Part shown: in pieces, positions 1 to 12,133 of the stretch
Position numbering within the stretch: the first letter of the stretch is position 1
Layout of the letters: each line of letters begins with the position of its first letter
From: Nilaparvata lugens
Taxonomy: Eukaryota; Arthropoda; Insecta; Hemiptera; Delphacidae
DNA: 64,000 bases
Assembly (NCBI RefSeq): GCF_014356525.2
Contig: NC_052510.1
Location: forward strand, 12,740,660-12,804,659
Direction: 5' to 3'
The notes under the pieces: generated by a model
Seen by the model: only the letters and a program-made list of their open reading frames with translations
What the model was told of the DNA's origin: nothing
Databases searched by the model: none
Position numbers and translations under genes: made by a program

Positions 1-1277
1 TATTTAAATTTTATGCTAATTTGAAAGTCGGAAAGAGGATCTGTAAAACTTGAGAAGGAAGAACCAGCACTCGCCAGCCAAATGCCACCATAAGAGGACC
101 CCAAATATTTTAGAGCGAAGTACCTTACTAATGATTTTGTAAAAGTTAAAGTTAAAGTAAATTATTAAATTTCTTAAAAGACTTCGTGATGCTATTGTGA
201 AGCAGAAGTCATTTTCATTTTTAATTAAATTTATAACCCCTTGGAAGAGACGATTCCGGTTACCATATTCCCGGACCGCATGGAGTTGGATCGACATCGG
301 CGGCTTACAAGAAGATTTTCGACACGTGAGTGATTAAATTTGAATTAGTGATGGGCGCCCTAGTGCTTCGAATTAATCTGATGATCAAAGCTAGCTCGCC
401 GAAAGGGTTTTATTATAAATTGAGAAATTAATAAGAGTAATACTTGCGCAAGTAAAATTAGTATTAAAGGTATTTATTTGAAAGCAAAATATAGATCAAT
501 ATTTTAGAAATTCTATTAAATCAAAGAAGTACGAAATCTAGGCTAGTAAAACATATGCATATAATATTTAATTTTTTGCAATACAATTTGCGATAATTTA
601 TTATAGTTCTAATTCACTAGAAGAATGGCTCTACCCATTCCGTCAGGTGCCGAATCTTGCACCCTGAGATAAAAATATATATTCGATACAAATAAATCTA
701 CTAAATACTAGAGATTTTAATATATATATATATTTGGATTATTAGTGGCTAATTTATCAAGCTGATCTTAGAGCACACATTTTTTGATTGAATTATCCAA
801 GTCGACAAGTATTAGCAAGCGCATATCGCAACTACATGCAACAGAATGCATATGATTTTAAGATAAAGGCACATGGTAATGATTCGTGCCATAAATCTAG
901 AATATAAAGTTAGCCTGTGATATTTTTATTGATTTCAATTATTGTTCTATTTTTATATTATATTTTTCTATCGCTCTTTATATATTTTTTGCCTCGATTG
1001 ATCTTTGCATTATTTATGTAATATATGTATGAAACTTTCATGGTGTGCAATTTATTTTTTATTCCTCAACTCTATAGTATAAGTATCATTTATATATATA
1101 TTTATTATTTATTGAATTACAAGAGTTATTGGAGAAGCCCATATCTAGGCCTATCAAGATTTTTTAAAACTGAATACTATTAGAAAACCACGACCTAATT
1201 ATATCAAATCTCATGCTTTACCGACTGATGCCAAGCAGGAGGCTAATCGTTATTTAAATATAAAGAATAACGTGACA
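1..1277 (+). repeat. 5' long terminal repeat (left end may be cut by window)
   Basis: Base 1 aligns with base 6839, and the match runs without a break to GTGACA at 1272-1277. Differences from the 3' copy are a short patch near 215, one extra A near 670 in the downstream copy, and one fewer base near 980. No ORF of note is present. The repeat is AT-rich, as expected for an insect LTR. Confidence 0.92.
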
Positions 1278-1814
1278 TAAAAGACATGTCGTACCAACGT
1301 GGGACTGATGATGAGAGCCAAGCTCATCGAATAATTATTTGAAATTAAGTCAATAACCATATTGAAAATTATAGATAACTTATACGAGTTGTGAGGAAAA
1401 CTGGCGAAGGGAAATTTGTATTACTTTTTGGGGAAACAAGAGCTTTAAATAGAGAGAAATTATATGTTTTAAAGAAAATTTTATATTATTAGTACTGTGA
1501 AAAATTACATGTTTATAAAGAGAGATTATATTTTATAAGCCTAAACTGCTATTACTTTCTAGTCAAAAATATATTAGGTGTTTAAGCCGGTTGGAAAATA
1601 AGTCGCAGCCTGTAAACTAGCCAAGAATAAATCAACAAAACATTGGGGGCGCTAGAGCATTGTAAAAAACTTAAGTATAAATACCTTGTTGTAAGAGTAT
1701 CCAAACACTTTACACATCACTGTTCACTGTAAGTCCCGGTTTGTGTCTCTTTTTTAAGCATCTTCGCTTATCATTTTTGTCACTGTTTAATTAGCATTTA
1801 TCATATTTGACATA
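1278..1814 (+). other. Retroelement 5' leader
   Basis: Untranslated stretch between the 5' LTR and the first Gag-like reading frame. It is AT-rich and contains no ORF above background. It presumably holds packaging and dimerisation signals, but none is recognisable. Confidence 0.5.
1287..1306 (+). other. Candidate primer-binding site (tRNA-Lys-like)
   Basis: Ten bases after the 5' LTR lies a stretch containing CCAACGTGGGACT. This resembles the complement of the 3' end of tRNA-Lys(CUU), which has CCCAACGTGGGGCT after TGGCG. The match is imperfect and the spacing from the LTR is longer than usual, so the call is tentative. Confidence 0.35.
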
Positions 1815-3229
1815 ATGAATCACACTCCCGCAAACTCTGAAGTTTCATATATGTACGGCGGTTGCACAGATCCCACTTTGTCGACTCCAAGCACATCAAA
1901 CCCCATCACGGTAGATGCCAATACGCCACGAGAAAGGGAACCAGGAAGCGTCGGGTCGATAGTCTTCGATCCACCAGGTCTGCAACCTCTATCATCCACT
2001 CGAATCGACGCCGCTGACACACCATTGAATCAACGGATAGTAGAGATCAACTTTGAAGGGGGCGAGGAGCAGCCTGCCGAACCCGCATCTCCAGAGGCCG
2101 AGTCACATCTGAGCAAACAAAGTCTATTTTCAGTCACAGAGCTAGATCCTTTTCAAAAGGTAATGATGGAACAAACTAGCAGTATGTTCAATATTATGCT
2201 ACAAAACACAATGGACAAAATGATGCAGGAAATTAAAAAAGAGAATGTGGAAATGAAAGAGGCAAATAAGCAAACAATGGAACAGGGCATGAAAGAGACA
2301 GCGGGCGCTATAAAATCAGTAGAACGACGGTTGGATACTATTGAGGCTAAAGTAGAGAATCATAGGAAGAATTAAAAGCAATGATAATCTACAGAAAGAA
2401 AGTCAGGATAAAGTTACGGCAGGATTATCGGAAAGGTTGGATACGGTTACATGTGAGCTCAACGAAAGGATAGATAACCTAACCATACAAATCACTACAC
2501 CCATTCAGGATATAACCAATAACATTAAGGCCGATTGCCACCAAGAAATCCACAAACAATTACCGTTGCCAATCAAACATTAACAACTACAGTTGACAAA
2601 AATATTAACAGTATTAAAGAAATACAAAATAAACAGATTAATATGTCCACAAAAATGAACCAACTGCAAGGTAGCATCAATCAAAATACTGAAACCTGTA
2701 AAGCTTTAAACGGAACTCTACTAATTCAAAAATCCACTCTGACTCAATTAAATCAAGAAATAAATGCAAATAAAATTACACATAATAGTCAATGGCAGAT
2801 AACACAGGAAAAAATAACAGCATTAGAAAATCATATTCAACAACGACCTCAAGGGATTCAAACAGACAACCTCAACGTACATAGTATATTACAAGGACTA
2901 GGAAAATTTGATAATACTGATCGCCATTTGCAACCTCAACCATTCATTGATCAGATAAAATTAGTACAAACTCTTGCACCTACCTCTTGGAATTTTTGGC
3001 GTCTCCGTTTGACTAATTTATTGATTGGCGAACCCCTGATGTTCTTTCGGAGTAGAGCCCATGAATTTACATCATTGGATGAGTTTGTCGCTGTCTTCCT
3101 GGAACAGTATTGGAGCAGAAGTAAACAGTTGGACGTGCTAGCGGACATATATCATGCGATTTCAACCCTAACTTAGACGGTGCATGTACCACTTTCGTCA
3201 CTGCCCTACAGTTTAAAAATTCTCAATGA
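1815..3229 (+). pseudogene. Gag-like protein, N-terminal coiled coil and capsid-like region, frameshifted
   Basis: Reading starts at ATG 1815 and gives a 186-codon stretch (acidic and Pro-rich, then a Met/Glu/Lys-rich coiled coil) ending at TAA 2373. Coding character continues in another frame from about 2368 to 2583 (heptad-like, Asp/Asn/Ile rich). It returns to the first frame from 2535 to 3176, then shifts again from 3173 to 3229. The 2900-3170 part has the look of a Ty3-type retrotransposon Gag domain: spaced Trp residues (SWNFW), a conserved hydrophobic core, and a FLEQYWS motif. Each frame change falls where coding similarity resumes with almost no gap, so this is one ancestral ORF damaged at several points. 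It would not make a full Gag without recoding. Confidence 0.7.
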
Positions 3230-4602
3230 GCGAGCCCATTAATGAATCGGCATTAGCAAGTATTATTTTAAAGAAGCTACCGTATCAAGTTAGAATGGCA
3301 CTCGCCACACAACCCATTACTGATTGCAAGCAGCTGATTAATCATTTATATGGCATACAGTCTGCAATGGCAATATCAAACCACCGCTCAGACCAGAGAT
3401 ACGCACCAATCAACATAATTCAAAATTTAATCCGCATAACAGCCAAAATATGAACCGGTATCATATGATCGCTACCGATCTGCTCCTCAATTGAACGCCG
3501 CTATGAGCACAGGCAAAATGGTAATTGGAATAATGAAAAATTTCAAAATCGTACAACCAACCACTATGCCCAGCAGAGCAATCGTAGGAATCACTATGAT
3601 GGCCGTGATCGATTAAACTCACATAATAATCACACACAAAACAGTTACAACAGAAATTATAAACCGCCACCTCAACAAGTAAGTACAAATTATACACTAG
3701 CACATGCAATAGGTTTGAATCAACAAAAAACCCGGAACCCAACACCCAACGACCCGCCACCAGATATACAGAAAACTACAGCTAATAAACCATGACTATA
3801 TGATACCCCCGATATAACACCTACAAGCTCAAATGAAACAAACCAGGAAAAGCAGGATATTTCAACATCATACACCACCTTTAGAAATGATCCACCGAAA
3901 ATATTATTAGGAGAACAAAAGCCAACACCAGATAAACCACCACCAAAAACCGCCGCCCACCATGCAATTAAAACCAGCCGCAAGCAACAACCCATTTTAA
4001 GTATATTGTTTCCCGCCGAAGACCCATCACCGCAGGAAGAGCAGCCCGCACATCAAGAGACCGCCACCATACTACCTGTTTTAAACACCACCATGCATCC
4101 GCACACAGAGCCTACAACCGCTTATCAAGGGACACCACCGAAGCAAACCACTGACCCCATGGAAGAACGAGAGGACGGACTACCGGACAAGAGGAGCGAC
4201 CACCGTAAGGCCCGGAGACGGAAGCGCCCGAGGACACCCGACCGGCATCAGGACGAGGAGGACGGACTACATGACCGAAGGAGCATGCATCGTAAGGCTC
4301 GGAGGCGGAAGAAACGGAGGAACCGCGCGCGCGCATACCGGCCGCATGCACGGTTCAAACGCCCGAGGAGGATACCGGACCGGGACCAGGTTGGAGAACA
4401 GACCACCGACGTCATGCATCCGCGGCACATACGCTTTAAAGGCTACAATCAGCGATGTGACCGGCAAAATGGATCGAATGAATGGGATAAAAACGGAGCT
4501 ACTACTATGACTACTACTGATTCATGCATGGATAAAAATAAAGTGGACTATTTATGGAGGTTGATAAAGGATAGAAAGCTAATAAGATGGAAGAATTAAA
4601 AA
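3226..4602 (+). pseudogene. Gag C-terminal region, nucleocapsid-like, Asn/Pro- then Arg-rich, with internal stops
   Basis: One frame stays nearly open from 3226 to a TAA at 4597 but is interrupted by TGA at 3451, 3466 and 3793. The first part continues the capsid-like fold (ILKKLPYQVR). Next comes an Asn/Arg/Tyr-rich, RNA-binding-like stretch, then a Pro/Thr/Glu-rich linker. From about 4150 there is a strongly basic domain with RKARRRK repeated. No CCHC zinc knuckle is visible, which is unusual for Ty3 Gag, although basic tails can replace it. The last 450 bases are much richer in G+C than their surroundings. Confidence 0.6.
4157..4330 (+). repeat. Tandem repeat in the basic domain
   Basis: Two consecutive units of about 87 bases, starting near GACGGACTACCGGACAAG and GACGGACTACATGACCG, encode DGLPDKRSDHRKARRRK and DGLHDRRSMHRKARRRK. 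A third, weaker echo (RPRRIPDRD) follows near 4360. The duplicated unit enlarges the Arg/Lys-rich tail. Confidence 0.75.
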
Positions 4603-4699
4603 ATAATATTAAGAAAGTGGAAGTACCTGGCTATATGTTGAGAGGTTATACTATTAGGAGATAATAAATGTTCTTATATATTGTATACTATTTGTTATA

Positions 4700-5092
4700 A
4701 TGGCTGTGATATTAATAAAAGAGTGTGTTGTAGACATGATGGAAAATATTGTATTGTTATTGTTGAAAGAATCTATTATTGATAATTGGAAATTTTATAA
4801 TATAAAAATGTTTATTGTTGTGGGCATAATGAGTTATAATGAACTGAGATCAAGAACATTAGATGAAAATAAGAGGAAAGATGGATTAAGATTACAAGAT
4901 GATTGGGAAAAGAACAGATTAAAAGGAATTACCATTAAGGAAGCTAGGATTTGTTTAGAAAAGTATACCAGATACAAGGGCTTTAAATTTATGATGAAAA
5001 AATTATCAATTAGGACAGCCTCAACAACCGGACAGCAGATAACCTCACCAGCCTACAACATCTACAAACAGAATGCAAGAAGATACAAGTAA
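4700..5092 (+). other. Unrecognised 130-codon ORF inside the retroelement
   Basis: Open from ATG 4700 to TAA 5090. The N-terminal 45 residues are hydrophobic; the rest is Lys/Arg-rich. I see no protease DSG/DTG, no polymerase YxDD and no integrase HHCC motif. It could be an eroded fragment of an env or accessory ORF, or chance coding in AT-rich DNA. No function can be assigned. Confidence 0.25.
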
Positions 5093-6838
5093 ACCACGGG
5101 ATTTTTACAAGCCATATCACAGAATTTGAAATAAATATGATAAGAAATCAAGAAAAACATTATTATCAAACCGATTACTAACCTTCCTTAATAAATTTAA
5201 TATTGGTATAGGACCTCGTGGCAACAATCCAATGTTTTAATTCCTTCCAGCCGTTAGAAGCCTGCAATAAGGAAAAGAACAATTTTTAAATATGTAATTA
5301 AATTAGCTACATCCACTAAAAAAGGACACAAGCGGGGATAGTAAAATTAAAATTTGTTAATTACCTTTTTAAGAGAAAAAATTGAGCAGTTAGGTTAGTT
5401 ATGAAAGTCGATAGCAAATTCTGATGTAACATGTAGCACTATGAAATGTAGAACAGCGACCAGCTGAGCAAAGCCACCTAAATCAAATAGGTGACGTCTG
5501 TTGAACATATGTTTATAAAAAGAAGTACTGCACCCAAAGAGTTATTTATTATTGTTATTTATTATATTTATTAATGTCGATATATTTATTTATATGTTTT
5601 ATATTTATTACTTTTAATTATGCCACGTTTGTTACCTGAAAAGACTTAAAGTGAATACCAGCTACCAAAACCAAAGAGCCATTAGCAAAAGAAAAGTATT
5701 GTACCTGATGTATAGAAAATTATTTATATTAAGACCTAAGAAATACTATAAGATATAAGCCCAGAAGTTTTGTGAATCGAAATTATTGTCTAAAAGGAAT
5801 CATTGTGAGAATTATGAAATGTGTGTAGTTAGGTTGGTGGCCCTGCAAGCGGCGAATTTAAAAATTACTATGTTTTAAGTGTTGTCAGAAGGAGTACGTT
5901 TAGAAGTTTATATTTATGATATTTTATGTGTGTTGAGGAGGAGAATTTGTTATTGTATTTGATAAAGGTATAAAGGAGATGCAGCAAATATGTCTGCGAT
6001 CTGTGATAGAAGTATGAGAGTATAATTTATAAATAAAGTATAGTGTATATCGATGTATTGAAGGGTGGGTTTTCATTAAAAACATTGTGATTCTCAAATA
6101 TTTTGAATTCAAACCCAGGGGCGCGTGTAACATATTAAATCTGGGTAGACAAAAAGCCCTAACAGAAACAGTAATAGGTCTGAAATAAAGTAACTGGCTA
6201 ATATCGCCAAATAGATAATAACTAAGATTAGATAGCATCAGCTTATTCTGGCTAAATGGTACAAGAACCTAAAAAGGATTTGAAGGAAGTTTATTGCTCA
6301 TAAATAGATTATTATATAAAATATTTGAAGATTGAGGTTATGTACATGTATTCACGGATCGGTGACCTAGAGATCGATCAAACCGAGGAACGTAGAATCT
6401 GACCAAAACCCCTTGGCAGAGCTTTATTGCAATCAGATGGTGTGCAATATGAAAAAACACCCGTCCACGTGGCTAATTATTAGGTAGCATGGAATTAATA
6501 TTAATGTATAGAATATTAACTAGCATGCAAAGAGCATAAATAAAAAACCAAATAAAAATAATTTAATGTATTCAGGAAATAAGAGTTACCAGGCGCATGA
6601 ATACCGAATAAAATTTGCATGCACCAATAGTAAAACGGCAGTTAATAGGCGGCAACTGTAGGCCAGTTCAAAAATATTTCTATATATTTATATAAATGTA
6701 CTAGATTTTGTGTTAAAATTTGTGTAATCTATGTTATCGATATGGCTCGAATGCAAAGAATTATTAATCATATAATCTAAGCAATATTTTGGTATTTTTT
6801 GTAAGATCTATTTGAACCTAAATGGCGGAGGACTAAGA
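5093..6838 (+). other. Retroelement 3' untranslated interior, no pol
   Basis: AT-rich, with stops in all frames apart from a 104-codon minus-strand ORF (5924-6238) that has no recognisable domain. The bases just before the 3' LTR (GGCGGAGGACTAAGA, ending at 6838) are purine-rich and could serve as the polypurine tract, but pyrimidines interrupt them. Confidence 0.55.
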
Positions 6839-8116
6839 TATTTAAATTTTATGCTAATTTGAAAGTCGGAAAGAGGATCTGTAAAACTTGAGAAGGAAGA
6901 ACCAGCACTCGCCAGCCAAATGCCACCATAAGAGGACCCCAAATATTTTAGAGCGAAGTACCTTACTAATGATTTTGTAAAAGTTAAAGTTAAAGTAAAT
7001 TATTAAATTTCTTAAAAGACTTCGTGATGCTATTGTGAAGCAGAAGTCATTTTTATTCTCTAATTAAATTTATAACCCCTTGGAAGAGACGATTCCGGTT
7101 ACCATATTCCCGGACCGCATGGAGTTGGATCGACATCGGCGGCTTACAAGAAGATTTTCGACACGTGAGTGATTAAATTTGAATTAGTGATGGGCGCCCT
7201 AGTGCTTCGAATTAATCTGATGATCAAAGCTAGCTCGCCGAAAGGGTTTTATTATAAATTGAGAAATTAATAAGAGTAATACTTGCGCAAGTAAAATTAG
7301 TATTAAAGGTATTTATTTGAAAGCAAAATATAGATCAATATTTTAGAAATTCTATTAAATCAAAGAAGTACGAAATCTAGGCTAGTAAAACATATGCATA
7401 TAATATTTAATTTTTTGCAATACAATTTGCGATAATTTATTATAGTTCTAATTCACTAGAAGAATGGCTCTACCCATTCCGTCAGGTGCCGAATCTTGCA
7501 CCCTGAGATAAAAAATATATATTCGATACAAATAAATCTACTAAATACTAGAGATTTTAATATATATATATATTTGGATTATTAGTGGCTAATTTATCAA
7601 GCTGATCTTAGAGCACACATTTTTTGATTGAATTATCCAAGTCGACAAGTATTAGCAAGCGCATATCGCAACTACATGCAACAGAATGCATATGATTTTA
7701 AGATAAAGGCACATGGTAATGATTCGTGCCATAAATCTAGAATATAAAGTTAGCCTGTGATATTTTTATTGATTTCAATTATTGTTCTATTTTTATATTA
7801 TATTTTTCTATCGCTCTTATATATTTTTTGCCTCGATTGATCTTTGCATTATTTATGTAATATATGTATGAAACTTTCATGGTGTGCAATTTATTTTTTA
7901 TTCCTCAACTCTATAGTATAAGTATCATTTATATATATATTTATTATTTATTGAATTACAAGAGTTATTGGAGAAGCCCATATCTAGGCCTATCAAGATT
8001 TTTTAAAACTGAATACTATTAGAAAACCACGACCTAATTATATCAAATCTCATGCTTTACCGACTGATGCCAAGCAGGAGGCTAATCGTTATTTAAATAT
8101 AAAGAATAACGTGACA
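6839..8116 (+). repeat. 3' long terminal repeat
   Basis: Direct copy of 1-1277, ending in GTGACA at 8111-8116, after which the two flanks diverge. The true left boundary may lie a few bases to tens of bases upstream. A TGT at 6800 would pair with the terminal ACA, but no purine tract precedes it. Confidence 0.92.
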
Positions 8117-9828
8117 ACAGTAATATGTATTAATCTAGAAATAACCTTTTCCTTCATATAGGGCTACTTTAGTATAGTATCAGGGCTACTTCATTTGTTG
8201 GTTAAAATAATAATTTCATAGTTGATTTATCACGGTAGTTCAAATAGTAATTCCATAGTACCCCCTATTTCATATATTAAATTTTTTCAAGAAAATCTTG
8301 AAAATGGATTGAAAGTACCGAAACTAGTTGTTATTGTTTATTATATGAAAAAGCTTTCTAAAAAAGAAGGGGTCTTTGGAATCATTTTTCAACTAGAAAT
8401 AACAACTATTTTAGTAACTCGTTATAGAGAAGTCACCAATCATGTGAGTGTGACTCACAATATTTTGACCATGAATGGAAAAAAATAAATAATGAATGTA
8501 CAAGTTTGTAATAACTCGATTAATAAATTCAAAAAATAAGAATGAAAATGTTTCAATTTATTCTGAAGTGCGATGCGTGCAATAAATTTGTGATTTCCAC
8601 TTTCCTTTGGGAAACAGTAAAAAATAACAAGTCTTAGAAATGACATACTACTTGGAGTCCTACACACTCTACATGGATATGCTAACAAAGCAATATGCCC
8701 TCATCTGTACTCCACTAGTTCTGCAATAAATTCATTCGGAGTTTTGATACAAAAACACTGGAAACATTCTCTACCCACATTTTAATAATTTATGATGTAT
8801 CTTTTGATATATACATACATACATCCACATTTACTCTTCCTACTTTTCTACTCTTTGATCCACATAAATTTCAAATAATTCGATTAATTCCTGTGATATT
8901 GTGATCGCTATACTTTTACTATCCACTATCTCTATCTATAACAATATCTCTACATGCAGCATGCATATAAATAATTCAAGCACCAGCTATTTGCATTTAA
9001 TTAGCATTAAATAACATTGCCTAATTCATGTTCCTATGCCAAAACATCGTCAGATAAAATGTTTGATCCGTGCAAAGAAAAGTTTGTTATCGAGTAATGG
9101 GTGTATAGGAAACATGTTTTGGGTTTCACTGGGAAATATGTTCATGACACAAAAACATGTTAGTATAGGTATTAAAGAGTGCGTGGAATTAATTTGAAGG
9201 TGGAATAATGTGCTGTGAAAATTTAGACATCCAGTGTTAGGGCTAGGTTATCGTCGTATCGTTTGACATGCTTTCTAGTAATCAGATAACAAAATTTGCA
9301 TACCTGATCACCCCTTGCACTTTCAAGTGGAACATGCAATATTAGGGCAGGTTGACATGTTGCACAGAGCACACTCTTTCATTTAATAGTGCAAAACTGT
9401 TGATAGATTGCCATTTCCACAGTATTTATTGTCGTGTAACATTAAATATAGAGTAGGCTATAATATAGAGTATTTTGAATATCAATGGATTCCAATTTAA
9501 ATTCAACCAATTACAAACTGAACAACTATTATCTCATATCAAATATACTATGGGGTCCCCCATCCACAAGCCCAATAATGACGTACCTCTCCTCAAATTA
9601 AGAAAAATTAAGCTTCTGTCGCATCATTTTAAACACTTTCTCGGAACCCCCCAAGATTTGTTTTTGAGTCCCTACCACCCTAAAGAATGTCATGGGCTAT
9701 GGTCTAGACCGTCCCCCTGTGGGCCCCCCGAATATACTCTACTCTTCTAAAAATAAATGAATAAAATTAATAAAACAATATAAAAATCTCAATCCAAACT
9801 AAGTTTTTCTTCTAAAAATTCATGAATG
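8117..9828. other. AT-rich intergenic stretch, no gene seen
   Basis: Short ORFs here (8222-8488, 9475-9750) have no recognisable domain and biased AT codons. The word GGGCTACTT occurs at 8161 and GGGCTACT at 8183, matching the terminus of hairpin elements elsewhere in the window. A short TACA repeat lies at 8811-8825. Confidence 0.6.
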
Positions 9829-9992
9829 CAGGGCTACTTTCTTTTATCACACAATAGAATTATACTGCCCTTTGAAATTAATAGAATAAAAGATCAAGTA
9901 TACAAATTATTAATTATTTTTTTTAAATTATTATTTATAATTTGTATACTTAATCTGTTATTCTATTAATTTCAAAGGGTACTATAATTATA
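9829..9992 (-). mobile_element. MITE-like hairpin element, GGGCTACTT family
   Basis: A terminal GGGCTACTTTC (9831) is followed by an inverted repeat from 9868 to 9979. CCCTTTGAAATTAATAGAAT in the left arm pairs with its complement in the right arm around a T/A-rich loop. A related copy in opposite orientation lies at 14868-15013. Confidence 0.65.
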
Positions 9993-11697
9993 TTTCATAA
10001 TACTCTACTCTTTGTGCATTCTCAGATTATCAGTGAGGAGGGAGAGAAGATTTCAGTGAATAACACCAATTGATTGATAATTATTTAAATTCATCATGTT
10101 CGGAAACATTTGATGTATTTGTCTTTTCTCTATCTGTTAATTATCCATCGCAATATATAATACTTGAATCATTCTCTGTTATCCAACACCTTCTTTTTAT
10201 GTATTTCAGGTGAGTACTGTCTACAGATTCTTCAATCCTTGATATCTCTTCTCAAAAGTAATGAGTGAGTACAATTTCTTTCAAAATATCTTATTTTAAT
10301 AATATTTGTTGAATTTATGATCTTAAAATTATTGAACAAAATTAAAGTGAGATCCACATAAAACTTGCAGCATTGGTTGAATGGGAAGCATCGATGTTAT
10401 CTACAAGGAATGCTGACAATTCAAAGTGAATCTTACCATACCATATTCTATATCATTTCCTTACTATATCATATTCATCTTATATCTTTTTTCTTCAGGG
10501 CTACTATTAATATAAATAGAAATATAAAATATTAATGTCGTGACAAAATAATTTAAAATGTTATTCAGATTAATATTTTTATTCATTTTATATCGTATTC
10601 CTATACCATACTATATTTGAAACTACCTGTTAGAATATCTTCCCTAGGTTCTAAATGTCTTCTTCCAATTGTCTCAAATGAAAATATCCAATTCTTCATT
10701 CTTTCTCTCTGTCTCTCTCCCACCTTCTCTACTCAACTTTCCCTCTCTTTTCATGTAATTGGGTCGCCCAGACACAATCTTGAGAAGGCTTGATTAGGAT
10801 TCAGATGTAAATCAGAAGTTTACTTTTCTTAGGTTTGAGTCATTAGTAAGGGAAGATGGTGGGGGCTGGTGATGACGAGGTAGGGTAGAACGTCCGTCAT
10901 AAGCCACTAGACTTCACTGAAGCTTTGTTTGTTTGCTTGCATTAATTAAAGGCATTCATCCCTTTATCCATTTGTCTCTTTCTGGCTCTCCAATAAATTC
11001 ATCAATTCCTTCTCCGCTCTCACTCTCTCCTTTCCTATTACTCTTCCTCCTCCATCGTCTCGACGTGTCTGTAGCTGCTAGCTGCTTTGTGGTTGGAACG
11101 TGGTTTCAATTCTGAATACTAATAAGGGAAGAGAGGAGATAGTATAGTTGGTTAACGAACCATTCAGGGTCCAGTATTATTTTGTAATGAATGGGGAAGT
11201 AGAAGAAAATGAGTAAGAAGAAGTAGAAGAAGAAGAATAAGTCGAAGAATGAGTAGAAGAAAGAAAAGTCGCTGAAGATGCAGAAGAAGGAAGATTAGGA
11301 TAAGGAGAAAAGTAATTTTGAAGTGGCTGGTCGAATTAATTTATGAGCAATGAGCTTGAATCACTTGATTGAATTTCTTTAGGTACCCTCTCATACTGTT
11401 GGTGTTCAGTTAGAAAATAACTACTGTATTTGATATTGGGAAGTGATAGCAATTTCAATAATCATGCTAGTCAAATATGCTTTGTTGAATCAATCAGAAC
11501 GATTCTGAGCCAGTAAATGGTTCAATTATAACCAGTAAATGAATATAACTCGATTGGTTCCTGTTATTCCTCACTAGATTTCATTTCACTCAGATAGCTT
11601 ATGAAATGGTTAAACTAGAGTAACTTACTAATTGATAATTTTGGGATAATAAACGATTTTATTTTCTCATTATTTATTCATTCATAAGTACATCATC
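9993..11697. other. Non-coding stretch, no gene seen
   Basis: AT-rich DNA with another GGGCTACT terminus at 10499 and a purine-rich GAAGAA-type block near 11200-11300. A small ORF at 10933-11115 is a low-complexity Ser/Pro/Leu read of pyrimidine-rich DNA. Confidence 0.55.
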
Positions 11698-12133
11698 AAA
11701 ATGATAGGGAGAGAAAAAATAAGATAACCTTGTGCTATTTCTCTCCCAAATTTAGATAGGGTTACACATAGTCCGAAATAGGTGTCTTGTAGTTCTTCAC
11801 TTCACAAATTGCCAGTCCTTAAATATGTTAATAAACACATTAAAATGATAGTGAGAGAAAAAATAAGATAACATTGTGCTATTTCTCTCTCAAATTTAGA
11901 TAGGGTTACACATAGTCCGAAATAGGTGTCTTGTAGTTCTTCACTTCACAAATTGTCAGTCCTTAAATATGTTAATAAACACATTAAAATGATAGGGAGA
12001 GAAAAAATAAGATAGATAACATTGTGCTATTTCTCTCTCAAATTGAGATAGGGTTACACATAGTACGAAATAGGTGTCTTGTAGTTCGTCACTTCACAAA
12101 ATTTTCAGTCCTTAAATTAATATGTTAGTAAAC
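11698..12133 (+). repeat. Three tandem copies of a 144-bp unit
   Basis: Units begin at 11698, 11842 and 11986 with AAAATGATAG(G/T)GAGAGAAAA and end with CAGTCCTTAAATATGTTAATA. The period is exactly 144 between the first three starts. The third unit has a 4-bp GATA insertion and a diverged end. The first two differ at only a few bases, so the array is recent. Weak similarity occurs at about 56690-56810 (GTCCCAAATTATTCAAGTT and following bases). Confidence 0.92.

Larger units (their letters stand above)
1..8116 (+). mobile_element. Non-autonomous LTR retrotransposon (Ty3/gypsy-like Gag remnant), left edge at or beyond window start
   Basis: Two direct repeats of about 1.28 kb (1-1277 and 6839-8116) bound a 5.5-kb interior. 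The repeats differ by only a few substitutions and three single-base indels, so the insertion is recent. The interior starts with a possible tRNA-Lys primer site and then a Gag-like stretch broken by frame changes and stops. I find no reverse transcriptase, RNase H, protease or integrase motif on either strand. The shared right terminus ends in GTGACA. The left terminus cannot be fixed because the window starts inside or at the LTR, and the target duplication cannot be checked for the same reason. Young LTRs around a broken Gag suggest mobilisation in trans by a related autonomous element. Confidence 0.9.

Noticed and set aside
6800..6838. 3' LTR starting at TGT (6800) to pair with the terminal ACA
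   Set aside because: No purine tract precedes 6800, and the 5' copy of this stretch lies outside the window, so the boundary cannot be supported. I kept 6839 as the start of demonstrable repeat.
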